Positions 27,782 to 36,855 of a stretch of 64,000 nucleotides of DNA are shown here, piece by piece. Location: assembly GCF_016741855.1 (NCBI RefSeq), contig NZ_JAERRH010000013.1, forward strand, positions 1 to 64,000, read 5' to 3'. The first letter of the stretch is position 1. Each line of letters starts with the position of its first letter. The DNA is from Streptomyces musisoli (GTDB taxonomy: Bacteria > Actinomycetota > Actinomycetes > Streptomycetales > Streptomycetaceae). Under the pieces are notes generated by a model. The model saw only the letters and a list, made by a program, of their open reading frames with translations, had not been told where the DNA came from and made no database searches. The position numbers were made by a program, and so were the translations under genes.

Positions 27782-28774
27782 TCATGGGCCGCTGTCCTCC
27801 GGCAGGTCCGCCGCCGACTCCTTTGGGGTGAGGTCCGGTCGCAGGCGGAGCCAGGACGGCTGGCGGAGCATTCCGTTGCGGGTCCGGGTGCTGTAACCGA
27901 CCTCGCCCACCAGCCGGGGCAGGACCCAGCGCGCCTCCGCGATCCGCGGCACCGGCTCGAAGGGGCACCGGTCGCTCGCCGCGTCCCGGAGCAGCCCCGC
28001 CAGCCGGGTGCGTTCCGCCTCGCTCCAGCCGGTGCCGACCCCGCCGACGTACCGCAGCCGGCCCTCCGCGTCGCGCTGGCCGACCAGTACCGCTCCGGGC
28101 AGCCCGGTCAGCCTGCCCTTGCCGGGCAGCCAGCCGCCGACGATCACGTCCTCGGCGCGCATGTTCCGGATCTTGATCCAGGCGCGGGAGCGGACCCCGG
28201 GCTCGTACACCGAGTCCAGCCGCTTGCACACGAGGCCCTCCAGGCCGTGCTCTCGGGTGGCGCGCAGCGCCTCGGCGCCGTGTCCGGTCACGGCGCCCGG
28301 CGTCGACCAGTACGGCCCGGCCAGGTCCAGCTCCTCCAGCCGGGCCCGTCGCCGCACATACGGCAGCCTCACCAGCGACTCCGCGAGGTACGGCACGTCG
28401 AACAGCACCAGATGCACCGGCACCTGGGCGGCCCGGCGTGCCGCCCGCGCGGGGGCGTGCGCGAGGCCCATGCGGCTCTGCAGCAGCTGGAAGTCGGCCC
28501 GTCCGTGCCGGTCCAGGGCCAGCACCTCGCCGTCCAGCACGGCGGGCGTCGCCCCCAGGGCGGCGCCCAGCGGCCGGAGTTCCGGATACGCCGCGGTGAT
28601 CACCTCACCGGAGCGGGCGCGCAGCAGGACGGTCCCGTCGCCCGGCAGATAGGCCATCACCCGCTGGCCGTCCTGCTTGGTCTCGTACGCCCACCGCGCG
28701 TCCTGGGTGGCGGGCGGCAGGCTGCCGGGGGTGGCGAGCATCGGCGCGATGAGGGGCAGGGGCACGGCGGTCAC
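27782..28774 (-). CDS. ATP-dependent DNA ligase (LigC/LigD ligase type)
   Basis: A 330-residue ATP-dependent DNA ligase of the bacterial NHEJ class. The nucleotidyl-acceptor lysine is K33 in YETKQDGQR (motif I), followed by AVLDGEVLALDRHG (motif III region), EGLVCKRLDSVYEPG (motif IV) and SRAWIKIRNM (motif V). The C-terminal OB fold runs from about residue 215 to 315. No polymerase or phosphoesterase domain is attached, so it resembles mycobacterial LigC. A stand-alone phosphoesterase domain gene lies 11 kb away. No Ku gene is in the window. Confidence 0.88.
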   Translation of the reverse strand: MTAVPLPLIAPMLATPGSLPPATQDARWAYETKQDGQRVMAYLPGDGTVLLRARSGEVITAAYPELRPLGAALGATPAVLDGEVLALDRHGRADFQLLQSRMGLAHAPARAARRAAQVPVHLVLFDVPYLAESLVRLPYVRRRARLEELDLAGPYWSTPGAVTGHGAEALRATREHGLEGLVCKRLDSVYEPGVRSRAWIKIRNMRAEDVIVGGWLPGKGRLTGLPGAVLVGQRDAEGRLRYVGGVGTGWSEAERTRLAGLLRDAASDRCPFEPVPRIAEARWVLPRLVGEVGYSTRTRNGMLRQPSWLRLRPDLTPKESAADLPEDSGP

Positions 28775-28923
28775 GGCAGAAGGTCTCGACCGGCACCGCC
28801 GCCCTCACGCGCCTTTCACCCCCGGTTCCCCTGAACGGGCCCGCGGGACGGAGGGGATCTACGGGGGCACGTCCGGTCACAGGGGAGCGCGCGTCCGCCG
28901 GGAGAGGGCGCGTCCGATCGAGG

Positions 28924-30432
28924 TCAGCGGGGCGGTCTGACCCATCCCAGGGACCGTTCGACGGCCCGCTGCCAGTTGTCGTACTCCGCCGCCCGCCGCT
29001 CGGGGTCCATGTCGGGCAACCACTGGGCGGCCCGGTGCCAGTTGCGGCGCAGCACCTCCAGGTCGGGCCAGTAGCCGGCGGCGAGCCCGGCCGCGTAGGC
29101 GGCGCCGAGGGAGACCGTCTCGGCGACCATGGGACGCACCACGGGCACGTCGAGCACGTCGGCGACGAACTGCATGAGCAGGTTGTCCGCGGTCATGCCC
29201 CCGTCCACCTTGAGCTGCTGGAGGGAGACCGAGGAGTCGGCGTTCATCGCGTCGACGACCTCCCTGGTCTGCCACCCCGTGGCCTCCAGGACGGCACGTG
29301 CCAGATGCCCCTTGGTGATGTACGAGGTGAGGCCGACGATGACCCCGCGTGCGTCACTGCGCCAGCGTGGCGCGAACAGGCCCGAGAAGGCGGGGACGAT
29401 GTAGCAGCCGCCGTTGTCCTCGACCGTGCGCGCGAGCGTCTCGATCTCCGGGGCGCTGTTGATCAGGCCGAGGCGGTCACGGAACCACTGGACGAGGGCG
29501 CCGGTGATGGCGATCGACCCCTCCAGGGCGTAGGCCGGCGGCTGGTCGCCGATCTTGTAGGCGACGGTCGTGAGCAGTCCGTGCCGGGACCGTACGACGT
29601 CGGTGCCCGTGTTCAGCAGCAGGAAGCTGCCCGTTCCATAGGTGCACTTGGCCTCGCCCGGGGAGAAGCAGGTCTGGCCGAAGAGGGCGGCCTGCTGGTC
29701 GCCGAGGGCGGCCGTGATGGAGACGCCCGGCAGCAGCGACCGGGCCTCGCCGTACAGCTCCGCGGACGACCGGATCTCGGGCAGCATCGAGCGGGGCACC
29801 CCGAAGAAGTCCAGCAGCTCGTCGTCCCAGGCGAGCGTGTGGATGTTCATCAGCATCGTGCGGCTGGCGTTGGTGGCGTCGGTGATGTGCAGCCCGCTGT
29901 CGGCGCCCCCGGTGAGGTTCCAGATCAGCCAGCTCTCCATCGTGCCGAACAGCACCTCGCCGTCCTTGGCGCGCTGCTCGACCCCCTTGACGTGGTCGAA
30001 CAGCCACCGGATCCGCAGCGCGGAGAAGTAGGTCGAGGGCGGCAGTGCGCACCGCTCCAAAAAGAACTCCTCCCCGGGGCGTTCCATGAGGTCCTCGACC
30101 AGCGGCGCCGTGCGGGTGTCCTGCCAGACGATCGCGCGGCCCAGCGGGACGCCGGTCCGCCGGTCCCAGAGCACGGTCGTCTCGCGCTGGTTGGCCATGC
30201 CGATGGCGGCGACCTTCCCCGAGTCGACACCGGCGTCGGACAGGGCCTCGGGCAGGACGCGCCGCAGGTTCTGCCAGATCTCGACGGCGTCGTGTTCGAC
30301 CCAGCCGGGCCGGGGGAAATGCTGCTGGTGCTCCCTCTGCGCGACCGAGACGAGCCGCCCGCGGTGGTCGAACAGGATGCATCGGGTCGAGTTGGTGCCC
30401 TGATCGACGGACATCACGTACCTTTCAACCAT
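28924..30432 (-). CDS. glpK: Glycerol kinase
   Basis: ATP-dependent glycerol kinase of 502 residues. FGGY-family landmarks: VMSVDQGTNSTRCILFDHRG at 6-25, ANQRETTVLWDR near 83-94, HITDATNASRTMLMNIH, ALGDQQAALFGQ near 265-276 and the C-terminal VDGGMTADNLLMQFVADVL. Length is normal. It makes sn-glycerol-3-phosphate in the cytosol. The gene follows an IclR regulator by 44 bases on the same strand; no glycerol facilitator or glycerol-3-phosphate dehydrogenase is present here, unlike the gyl operon, so this is probably an additional copy. Confidence 0.95.
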   Translation of the reverse strand: MVERYVMSVDQGTNSTRCILFDHRGRLVSVAQREHQQHFPRPGWVEHDAVEIWQNLRRVLPEALSDAGVDSGKVAAIGMANQRETTVLWDRRTGVPLGRAIVWQDTRTAPLVEDLMERPGEEFFLERCALPPSTYFSALRIRWLFDHVKGVEQRAKDGEVLFGTMESWLIWNLTGGADSGLHITDATNASRTMLMNIHTLAWDDELLDFFGVPRSMLPEIRSSAELYGEARSLLPGVSITAALGDQQAALFGQTCFSPGEAKCTYGTGSFLLLNTGTDVVRSRHGLLTTVAYKIGDQPPAYALEGSIAITGALVQWFRDRLGLINSAPEIETLARTVEDNGGCYIVPAFSGLFAPRWRSDARGVIVGLTSYITKGHLARAVLEATGWQTREVVDAMNADSSVSLQQLKVDGGMTADNLLMQFVADVLDVPVVRPMVAETVSLGAAYAAGLAAGYWPDLEVLRRNWHRAAQWLPDMDPERRAAEYDNWQRAVERSLGWVRPPR

Positions 30433-30476
30433 GATCGGGTCTGCCTTCCGTCGGATCGAGGGGCGGCTGTCCTGAC

Positions 30477-31244
30477 CTACCAGCGGGCGGCTCCCAGGTC
30501 TCTGGAGATCGCCCGGGCGGCTTCACGGATCAGGCTGATCAGACCGGTACGGGGATGGTTCTGGCTGTCGCAGATCCGCTCGACCGGCCCGGACAGCCCG
30601 ATGGCGCCGACGACGAGGCCGCCGTGCCCCCGGATCGGCGCGGCGAGCCCGGCCTCGCCCATGCTCATCTCCTGGACCTCGGCGGCCCACCCGACCTCCC
30701 GGACCGCGGCGAGCGCCCGGGCGAGCCGCTCGGGGTCGACCAGGGTGTGCCGGGTGTACGCCTCCAGCCCCGGTTCCCGGTCCGGTTCCGTGGCCGCGGT
30801 CCCGTAGGCCAGGAGCACCTTGCCGAGCGAGGAGGCGTGCAGGGGCAGCAGCGAGCCCACGTCCAGGGTCTGGAAGGTGTCGTCGGGCCGGAACACGTGG
30901 TGGACGATGAGGACGCTGCCCTCCAGCGGCGTGCCCAGGCGTACCGCCTCCCCGCTGCGGGCGGCCAGCGCGTCGGCCCAGTTGAGGGACCGCGAGCGCA
31001 GCTCGTTCACGTCCAGGTAGCTGGTGCCGAGATGCAGCAGGGCGGCGCCGAGCTGGTACTTTCCGGTCGCCGCGTCCTGCTCCACGAAGTCCACGTGCTG
31101 GAGCGTGCGCAGGATGCCGTGGGCGGTGCCCTTCGCCAGCCCGAGCGAGGCCGCCACCTCGCCGAGCCCGAGTCGGCGGGGCCCGCCGGCGAGCAGACGC
31201 AGAATCGCCGCCGCCCGTTCGATCGACTGGACTGGGCCGGCCAT
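30477..31244 (-). CDS. IclR-family regulator, likely controlling glycerol kinase
   Basis: IclR-type regulator of 255 residues. The N-terminal winged helix shows SIERAAAILRLLAGGPRRLG and VAASLGLAKGTAHGILRTLQ (residues 7-47); the C-terminal ligand-binding domain has LPLHASSLGKVLLAYG, EVGWAAEVQEMSMGEAGLAA and GAIGLSGPVERI. GylR of Streptomyces is an IclR regulator of glycerol genes, and the gene order regulator-kinase in one direction suggests the same role here. The effector, probably glycerol-3-phosphate, is inferred. Confidence 0.88.
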   Translation of the reverse strand: MAGPVQSIERAAAILRLLAGGPRRLGLGEVAASLGLAKGTAHGILRTLQHVDFVEQDAATGKYQLGAALLHLGTSYLDVNELRSRSLNWADALAARSGEAVRLGTPLEGSVLIVHHVFRPDDTFQTLDVGSLLPLHASSLGKVLLAYGTAATEPDREPGLEAYTRHTLVDPERLARALAAVREVGWAAEVQEMSMGEAGLAAPIRGHGGLVVGAIGLSGPVERICDSQNHPRTGLISLIREAARAISRDLGAARW

Positions 31245-31433
31245 GAAGCGAGCCTATTACCGGTACGGACTGTTCGCCCTGCGGGGCCGGAGGACGTCTT
31301 GGCGCCGGAGCGTTCGACAATGCCGACCGCTGTTCATTGACCCGCCCCGATATGTCTCCATAACTTGCTCTAAGGCCCGGAACGCGCCGAGACCGATGCC
31401 GGACTCGGCGGTACACACCATCGGGAGAGAAAC

Positions 31434-31859
31434 ATGGTGGCACAGCTCAACACGCTGCTTCGGACGGCATACGAACACGTGTGTCCGGTGCCGCCCGTCG
31501 CCGGTGCCGTCTCGGCCGTGCGCCGGCGGGTGGCGGCGCTCCTGGCCGACTGGAGCGTGTGCCCGGACATCGCCGAGGACGCGATGCTCGTGGTGTCGGA
31601 GCTCGTCACCAACGCGATCGTGCACGCTCGGCCGCCGGCCGAGCTGCGGCTGTCGTGGGTGCGTGGCGACGGCTGCCGCAATCTGCGCATCGAGGTGACC
31701 GACGCGGGGGCGGCGCTGGCGGCGGGTGCGTCGCTGGTCGGGATCGACCCCGACGAGCACGGCCGGGGCGAGGCGATCGTGCACGCCCTGGCGGTGCGGC
31801 ACGGCATACACGTCCACCCCGGTGGGGTCACCCGCTGGGCCGAACTGGGCACGATCTGA
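31434..31859 (+). CDS. RsbW-like ATP-binding protein (anti-sigma/partner-switch type)
   Basis: A 141-residue HATPase domain protein. The N-box is DAMLVVSELVTNAIVHARPP (about residues 49-68), followed by LRIEVTDAGAAL (G1-like) and GRGEAIVHALAVRHGIHV in place of the ATP lid. Streptomyces has dozens of such proteins acting as serine kinases of anti-sigma antagonists or as anti-sigma factors. ATG follows GGGAGAGAAAC. It is convergent with a SpoIIE phosphatase gene 450 bases away, the type of enzyme that reverses such phosphorylation, so they may share a pathway. Confidence 0.88.
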   Translation: MVAQLNTLLRTAYEHVCPVPPVAGAVSAVRRRVAALLADWSVCPDIAEDAMLVVSELVTNAIVHARPPAELRLSWVRGDGCRNLRIEVTDAGAALAAGASLVGIDPDEHGRGEAIVHALAVRHGIHVHPGGVTRWAELGTI

Positions 31860-31931
31860 GACGGGGCCTGAACCCGAACGCAGCCGGTACCCGGGCCGAC
31901 CCCGGACCGTCACCCCGAAGACCGTGCCCCC

Positions 31932-32281
31932 AAGCCACGCCTCCGCCTCTGACGCCGTGGTCCGAAGCCACTCCTCCCACCCTTACGCCGTGATGCGATG
32001 CCACGCCTCCGGCCTTTGCGCAGTGGTCCGAAGCCATGTGCTTCCCGCTCTTGTACGGGGTGTGAAGCCACGCCTCTGTGAGCCGAGGCGCGCGGCCTGA
32101 CCGTCGTCAATCCGAAGCCAGGGTCCTCAGCCCGGACGCTGTGCTCCGATGCCATGCCTGCGCCCTTTACGCCGTGATGCGATGCCACGCCTCCGGCCTT
32201 TGCGCAGTGGTCCGAGCCATGCTTCCCGCTCTGGCGCCGTGGTGAGAGGCCACGTCTCCGCCAGTCAGGCCCGTGGCCCAG
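31932..32281. repeat. Degenerate tandem array, about ten units of 33 bp
   Basis: Units begin aagcca or atgcca and end in a ccg/gcg block; starts are near 31932, 31965, 31998, 32031, 32065, 32115, 32149, 32182, 32215 and 32247. Most are 33 bp, one is 50 bp. The segments 31983-32030 and 32167-32214 are identical over 48 bases, so part of the array was recently duplicated. The array fills most of the gap between two convergent genes. Both strands stay largely open in one frame, giving 11-residue peptide repeats (ASHHGVR-GG-type on the minus strand), but no ribosome site supports a gene. Confidence 0.85.
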
Positions 32282-32305
32282 GTGTCCAGGTGTCGTGGTC
32301 GGGAG

Positions 32306-33514
32306 TCAGGCCCGCGGCGCCGTCGTCGCGGTCTGTGCCGCTGTCTTCCGTCCGGACGGAACGGCGACCCGCTCCTCCTCGGTCCGCTTGCGCAGCAGGA
32401 GCAGGGCGGCGTCGTCATGCAGGCGGCCGCCCACGTGCGCCAGCAGTTCGTCATGGAGCGCGGTGAGCGTGCGGGCCGGCTCGTCGGACGCATGGCGAGC
32501 CACGCCGTCGGCCAGTGGATAGAACTCCCGCGCGCGGTCGCGGGCCTCGATGACCCCGTCGGTGTAGAGCAGCAGCTGGTCTCCCGCCGCGAGCGGCAGA
32601 CGCTGGAGGCCGGGAGACTGCCCCGAAAGGGCCCGCAGCCCGAGGGGCGGAGTGTGCTGCGCCGGCTCCACCGGCCGGACCTCTCCGGACGCGGAGATCA
32701 GCAGCGGAGGCGCGTGTCCGCAGTTGACGATCTCCAGGTGCCCCGCCTCGGTGTGTCCGGCCACCACGGCCGTGACGAAGTCGTCCGGGCCGAGATTGCG
32801 CGCCAGGCTCCGCTCGATCCTCCCGACGACGGCGAGCAGATCGGGCTCGTCGTAGGCGGCCTCGCGGAACACGCCGAGCACGAGTGCGGCGGTCCCCACG
32901 GCGGGCAGCCCCTTGCCGCGCACATCGCCGACGATCAGCCGGACGCCGTGCGGGGTGGGCACCAGGGCGTACAGGTCCCCGCCGATCCGGGCCTCCGCGG
33001 CGGCGGCGCTGTAGCGGACGGCCACCTGGAACGGTCCGACGGTCTCCGGGACGGGCTGGAGCAGCGCCTGCTGGGCCGCCTCGGCGACCGAGCGTACGGC
33101 GGCGAGAACCCGTTCACGACGGCCCCGCATCGCGCTGGCCAGGCAGCTCGCCGCGGTGACGGCCAGCAGGGCGGACACCACGGCCGTCGGCTCGCGTGCG
33201 GGAACCGCGTGCCCGATGCTCAGCGCCGTGCCCATCAGCGCGGCGAGGAGACCGGCGCAGATGACACCGCGCGGCCCGTTGGTGGCGGCGGCCAGCGCGG
33301 GGCCGGCCGCCAGCAGCGGCAGCCAGGGCACCCCCGCCTGCGTGGCGACGTCGACGAAGACGACGACGGCGACGACCAGAACGGGCAGCAGCGGCATCCC
33401 CGCGGTCAGCCGTGCGGTGACACGTCGGCAGGCCTGCTCGAGGGCGCTCGCGATCCGCTTCCTGGACAGCCGCATGGGCGCGTGGTCGCCACCCTGGTGT
33501 CGAGCCTGGGTCAT
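32306..33514 (-). CDS. Membrane-bound SpoIIE-type PP2C phosphatase
   Basis: A 402-residue protein with an N-terminal membrane anchor of three or four spans (about residues 38-125, for example LLPVLVVAVVVFVDVATQAG) and a cytosolic SpoIIE/RsbU PP2C domain from about 160. Metal-site motifs are IGGDLYALV and LIVGDVRGKG; then LEIVNCGHAPPLL, LLLYTDGVIEARD and LHDDAALLLLRK. It should dephosphorylate an anti-sigma antagonist. The C-terminal 20 residues are basic/Thr-rich. It is convergent with the RsbW-like gene across the repeat array. Confidence 0.88.
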   Translation of the reverse strand: MTQARHQGGDHAPMRLSRKRIASALEQACRRVTARLTAGMPLLPVLVVAVVVFVDVATQAGVPWLPLLAAGPALAAATNGPRGVICAGLLAALMGTALSIGHAVPAREPTAVVSALLAVTAASCLASAMRGRRERVLAAVRSVAEAAQQALLQPVPETVGPFQVAVRYSAAAAEARIGGDLYALVPTPHGVRLIVGDVRGKGLPAVGTAALVLGVFREAAYDEPDLLAVVGRIERSLARNLGPDDFVTAVVAGHTEAGHLEIVNCGHAPPLLISASGEVRPVEPAQHTPPLGLRALSGQSPGLQRLPLAAGDQLLLYTDGVIEARDRAREFYPLADGVARHASDEPARTLTALHDELLAHVGGRLHDDAALLLLRKRTEEERVAVPSGRKTAAQTATTAPRA

Positions 33515-33612
33515 GTCTCGTCCGCTGTCCTCGCCTGTAGGGGGTGCACACCCGGAATGTCTGTTTCATCCAGGAAACGGGCCGGGTGAAGGTGGCCACA
33601 AGGAGCGGATTT

Positions 33613-34371
33613 TCAGATAGTGAGCGAGAGCCCCCTGGTCACTCGGTCGGCGATCGGCAGGAGCCGGGCCCGGATCTCCGGCAGCCGGTCCCGCCGCTCC
33701 ACCGGCAGGGAGACGCCGAGTGCGCCGGGCGTGTCCCCGCGGTAGACGGGCACGGCGACGCAGACGGTTCCGAGCGAGTACTCCTCCAGATCCGTGACGG
33801 CCGGTGCCAGGGGCGGCGCGTCGAGCCTGCGGAGCAGTTCCGGAAGGCTCGTGATGGTCCGGGGCGTGAGGTCGGCCAGGTGGTGCCTGGAGAGGTAGTC
33901 CCGGCGGGCGTCCTCGTGCAGCTCGCGCAGCACGGACTTGCCCAGCGCGGTGGCGTGTCCGGCGTCCTCGAAGCCCACCCAGAGATCCACCCGTGGCGTA
34001 CGGGGGCCGTCGACGATATCGGCGACCCTGATCTCGCCGTCCTCGTAGAAGGTGAGGTAGGTGGCGGTGGACAGTTCGTCCCGCAGGGCGGCCAGCGCCG
34101 GGCGTATCCGGCTGAGCAGCGTCTGCGCGTGTCCCGCCGTGTGCAGGGAGTTCACGCGGTCGCCCAGGATGAAGCCGCCGTCGTCCAGCTTCCGCACGTA
34201 TCCGTCGTGCAGCAGGGTGCGCAGCAGGTGGTAGGCGGTGGCCAGGGGCAGCTCCGTCTCACGCGCGAGCTGTTTCGCCGGCGCGCCGTTCTCGTGCGCA
34301 CTCACCGCCTCCAGCAACCGGAGGGCCCGCTGCACGGATGTGATGAGGGTGGGGCCTTCCTGAGCGCCCAT
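33613..34371 (-). CDS. IclR-family regulator
   Basis: A 252-residue IclR regulator. The winged helix is ITSVQRALRLLEAVSAH followed by LARETELPLATAYHLLRTLL (about 10-55), then an effector domain with HATALGKSVLRELHEDA and EYSLGTVCVAVPVYRG. The ATG chosen (MGAQEGPTL) gives the normal family length; a further 29 in-frame residues upstream lie within low-complexity sequence. No catabolic operon adjoins it; the neighbouring EamA exporter gene lies behind it on the same strand beyond a tandem repeat. Its target is unknown. Confidence 0.85.
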   Translation of the reverse strand: MGAQEGPTLITSVQRALRLLEAVSAHENGAPAKQLARETELPLATAYHLLRTLLHDGYVRKLDDGGFILGDRVNSLHTAGHAQTLLSRIRPALAALRDELSTATYLTFYEDGEIRVADIVDGPRTPRVDLWVGFEDAGHATALGKSVLRELHEDARRDYLSRHHLADLTPRTITSLPELLRRLDAPPLAPAVTDLEEYSLGTVCVAVPVYRGDTPGALGVSLPVERRDRLPEIRARLLPIADRVTRGLSLTI

Positions 34372-34474
34372 GAGACCAGGTTGCCCCGGGCGGCTGGCCC
34401 CGGCAAGGCAGGGACGGGCGCGTTTCCGGCCACGGGCGGGGGAGTCGCGCCGGCGCACGGCGGGGCACGTCGGC

Positions 34475-34611
34475 CGCAGGGTGCCCGGCCGCGGTGTGCC
34501 CGGCCGAAGAGTGCCCGGCCGAAAGGTGCCGGGCCGCAGGGTGCCCGGCCGAAGAGAGTGCGGGGCCGAGAGGTGCGGGGCCGAGAGGGGCCGGGTCGAA
34601 AGGTGCCGGCC
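34475..34611. repeat. Tandem array, nine units of about 15 bp
   Basis: Units of the form cgcagggtgcccggc / cgaagagtgcccggc follow each other from 34475; eight are 15 bp and one is 17 bp. They encode GRxVP-type pentapeptides on the plus strand. The array lies between the end of the EamA gene and the start region of the IclR gene, so it could affect the IclR promoter. No coding signal is attached. Confidence 0.8.
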
Positions 34612-34633
34612 GGGCCGGGCGGCCCGGCCGTCG

Positions 34634-35539
34634 TCAGTGGCGCGTGGTGGCGATGCTCACCGCGTTGGCCACCACCACCGCCCCGATGCCCGCCCACTCC
34701 GCGCCGCCGAGGCCCTGCCCGAGGATCACCCAGCCGACGACGGCCGCCAGCACCGGGTTGACGCTCATGAACAGGCCGAACGTCTGGGCCGGCACATGCC
34801 GCAGCGTCAGCAGGTCGGTCAGGTACGGCACGGCGGAGGAGAGGAGACCGGCGGCCACGGCACACAGGACGGCCCCGGCCGTCGGGGGATGGGCGAGCGC
34901 GACGGCGACGCCGGCGGGCAGGAAGGCCAGGGCGGACACGGCCGAGGCGGCCGCCGCGCCCTGCGCCCCGGGGATGCGCCGCCCGACGACCCGGTTGAGC
35001 AGGATGTACGAGGCCCAGCAGCAGGCGGCGACCAGGCCGAGGGCCATCCCGGCGTAGTCGGCGGAGGGCCGCGGACGCATCAGGACGACGACCCCGACGG
35101 CGGCCAGCACCGCGCACCCGGCGTCCAGCCGGCGCCGTGAGGCGGCCAGCGCGATCGTGAGCGGCCCCAGGAACTCCAGGGTGACGGCGAGCCCCAGCCC
35201 GATCCGGGCGACGGCGCTGTACAGGGTGAGGTTCATCGTGCCGAACACCCCGCCGAGCAGCAGCACCGGCCACCACTGCGGCCACGCGAAGGCCCGCAGC
35301 CTGGGCCGGGCGACGATGAGCAGGACGAGTGCGGCGACGTACTGCCGTACCGCCACCACGCCGAGCGGGCCGAGGACGGGGAAGGCCAGTGCGCCGACGG
35401 CGGCGCCGGTCTGGTTGGACAGGCCGCTGCCGGCCATGGCGGCCACCGCGGCCCGCCGCCGGGGCGAGCGCGCCGGCGTGGTGGCCGCCGCGGTCCCGGC
35501 CGCGGCCGGGCGCTCGAGAACTCGTCGCATGCGAGACAT
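34634..35539 (-). CDS. EamA-family transporter (RhtA-like exporter)
   Basis: Inner-membrane protein of 301 residues with about ten transmembrane helices in two EamA repeats. Landmarks: GSGLSNQTGAAVGALAFPVL, LLGGVFGTMNLTLYSAVARI, LGLAVTLEFLGPLTIALAAS, MALGLVAACCWASYILLNRV and SSAVPYLTDLLTLRHVPAQT. It resembles RhtA-type exporters of threonine, homoserine or other amino acids. It is divergent from a LysR gene, the usual regulator arrangement. The ATG at the MSRM start gives normal length; 11 upstream codons belong to the shared promoter. Confidence 0.88.
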   Translation of the reverse strand: MSRMRRVLERPAAAGTAAATTPARSPRRRAAVAAMAGSGLSNQTGAAVGALAFPVLGPLGVVAVRQYVAALVLLIVARPRLRAFAWPQWWPVLLLGGVFGTMNLTLYSAVARIGLGLAVTLEFLGPLTIALAASRRRLDAGCAVLAAVGVVVLMRPRPSADYAGMALGLVAACCWASYILLNRVVGRRIPGAQGAAAASAVSALAFLPAGVAVALAHPPTAGAVLCAVAAGLLSSAVPYLTDLLTLRHVPAQTFGLFMSVNPVLAAVVGWVILGQGLGGAEWAGIGAVVVANAVSIATTRH

Positions 35540-35569
35540 CGTGCGCCCGCTCCGCTCTTGCGGAAAATG

Positions 35570-35602
35570 CATACGGCAGTCGATCTATACGATCAGCGTA
35601 TG
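35570..35602. promoter_or_regulatory. Candidate LysR operator in the divergent gap
   Basis: CATACG and CGTATG form an inverted repeat 33 bases across, with an inner GATC-tatac-GATC symmetric centre. It spans the first bases of the LysR gene and lies just before the EamA gene, in a relatively A/T-rich patch. LysR proteins typically bind dyads of this size between themselves and their target. Confidence 0.5.
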
Positions 35603-36457
35603 GACGACATCGATCTCCGGCAGCTGCGCTGTCTCGTGGCCATCGTGGACGAGGGCACGTTCACCGACGCGGCGATCGCGCTCGGCGTCTCCCAGGCCGC
35701 CGTCTCCCGCGGCCTCGCCTCCCTGGAGGGGGCCCTCGGGGTACGGCTCCTGCGGCGCACCTCCCGCGAGGTGACCCTCACCGCGACCGGTGTGCGCGTG
35801 CTGGCCCAGGCCCGGCGGGTGCTCGCGGACGTGTCCGACCTGGTCCTGGAGGCCGCCTCGGGGCACACCCGGCTGCGCGTGGGCTACGCCTGGTCGGCGC
35901 TGGGCCGGCATACGGTCGCCTTCCAGCGGCGCTGGAGCGCGGCGCACGGGGACACCGATCTGTACCTGGTCCGGGTCAACTCGCCGTCCGCCGGGCTCGC
36001 CGAGGGCGCCTGCGATCTCGCCGTCGTGCGCAGGCCGCCGGACGACCGGCGTTTCGGCACCGCCATCGTCGGGCTGGAGCGGCGGCTGTGCGCGCTCGCG
36101 GCCGACGACCCCCTCGCCCGGCGCCGCTCCGTACGGCTCGCCGACCTCACCGACCGGGTCCTGTTCGTGGACCGCCGGACCGGCACGGCCACCCCGGAAC
36201 TGTGGCCGGCGGACGCCCGTCCGGCCGTCGAGGAGACGCACGACGTCGACGACTGGCTGACGGTCATCGCCGCCGGCCGCGGTTTCGGGGTGACGGCCGA
36301 GGCGACCGCGTACCAGTACCCGCGGCCCGGCGTCGTCTACCGGCCGGTCCGTGACGCCGAACCCGTCGCCGTCCGCCTCGCCTGGTGGCGCGACGACCCG
36401 CATCCGGCGCTCCGGGCGGTGCGCGAACTGCTCACCGAGCTGTACCGGACGAGCTGA
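35600..36457 (+). CDS. LysR-family transcriptional regulator
   Basis: A 285-residue LysR regulator. The N-terminal helix-turn-helix is LRQLRCLVAIVDEGTFTDAA followed by LGVSQAAVSRGLASLEGALG (about 6-46), then a periplasmic-binding-like effector domain with LRVGYAWSALGRHTVAF and FGVTAEATAYQYPRPG. The start at ATG 35600 lies in the divergent promoter; an ATG 14 codons earlier would overlap the operator and is less likely. Expected to control the divergent EamA exporter. Confidence 0.88.
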   Translation: MDDIDLRQLRCLVAIVDEGTFTDAAIALGVSQAAVSRGLASLEGALGVRLLRRTSREVTLTATGVRVLAQARRVLADVSDLVLEAASGHTRLRVGYAWSALGRHTVAFQRRWSAAHGDTDLYLVRVNSPSAGLAEGACDLAVVRRPPDDRRFGTAIVGLERRLCALAADDPLARRRSVRLADLTDRVLFVDRRTGTATPELWPADARPAVEETHDVDDWLTVIAAGRGFGVTAEATAYQYPRPGVVYRPVRDAEPVAVRLAWWRDDPHPALRAVRELLTELYRTS

Positions 36458-36855
36458 CACAGCGCTCGGCAGGGGACTCTCGCACACCCCGCAAGGACCC
36501 GTACAACGACGACCACCCCACCGCCGCCCACCGGGTGGGCTCCGCATCCCCGACCGGGAGGCCGAGCCACCGGGCGGGCTCCGCCTCCGTCGGACCGGAG
36601 GCCGACGTCGGACCGGAGGCCGACGTCGCCCCGGAGGCCGACGTCGACCACCTGTTCCTCCAGGCCGCCGTCGACCGGCCCGAGGTGAGCGGCCGGCAGA
36701 ACGGGGGGCAACGTCTCCGCCGGGTGGGCCCGTTCGTCGTCGAGCGGGGGTTGTGGCCCGGCCGCCCCGCGGGCGGCCCGGTGGATTCGGTGCGGACGGC
36801 CGCGGCCGCGCAACCGTCAAGTAATATCCGGCGCCAGGCCACCAGAGGAGGAACC
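36458..36855. other. 400-base gap without a supported gene
   Basis: Contains three 18-bp tandem units (36591-36644) and short imperfect repeats of gggctccgc near 36536 and 36578. Open frames cross it but show no ribosome site or family similarity. The promoter for the DoxX/peroxiredoxin pair is expected near its right end, where a short A/T-rich patch (cgtcaagtaata) occurs about 30 bases before the start. Confidence 0.5.
36591..36644. repeat. Three 18-bp tandem units
   Basis: The unit cggaccggaggccgacgt occurs twice exactly (36591-36608, 36609-36626) and once with two changes (36627-36644). In one plus frame it reads as the hexapeptide VGPEAD. It lies in a gap with no supported gene. Confidence 0.8.

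Noticed and set aside
31910..32188. Leftward His-rich peptide gene inside the 33-bp array
   Set aside because: No ribosome site, several equivalent ATGs created by the repeat itself, and the frame breaks at units of 34 and 50 bases; kept only as a finding.
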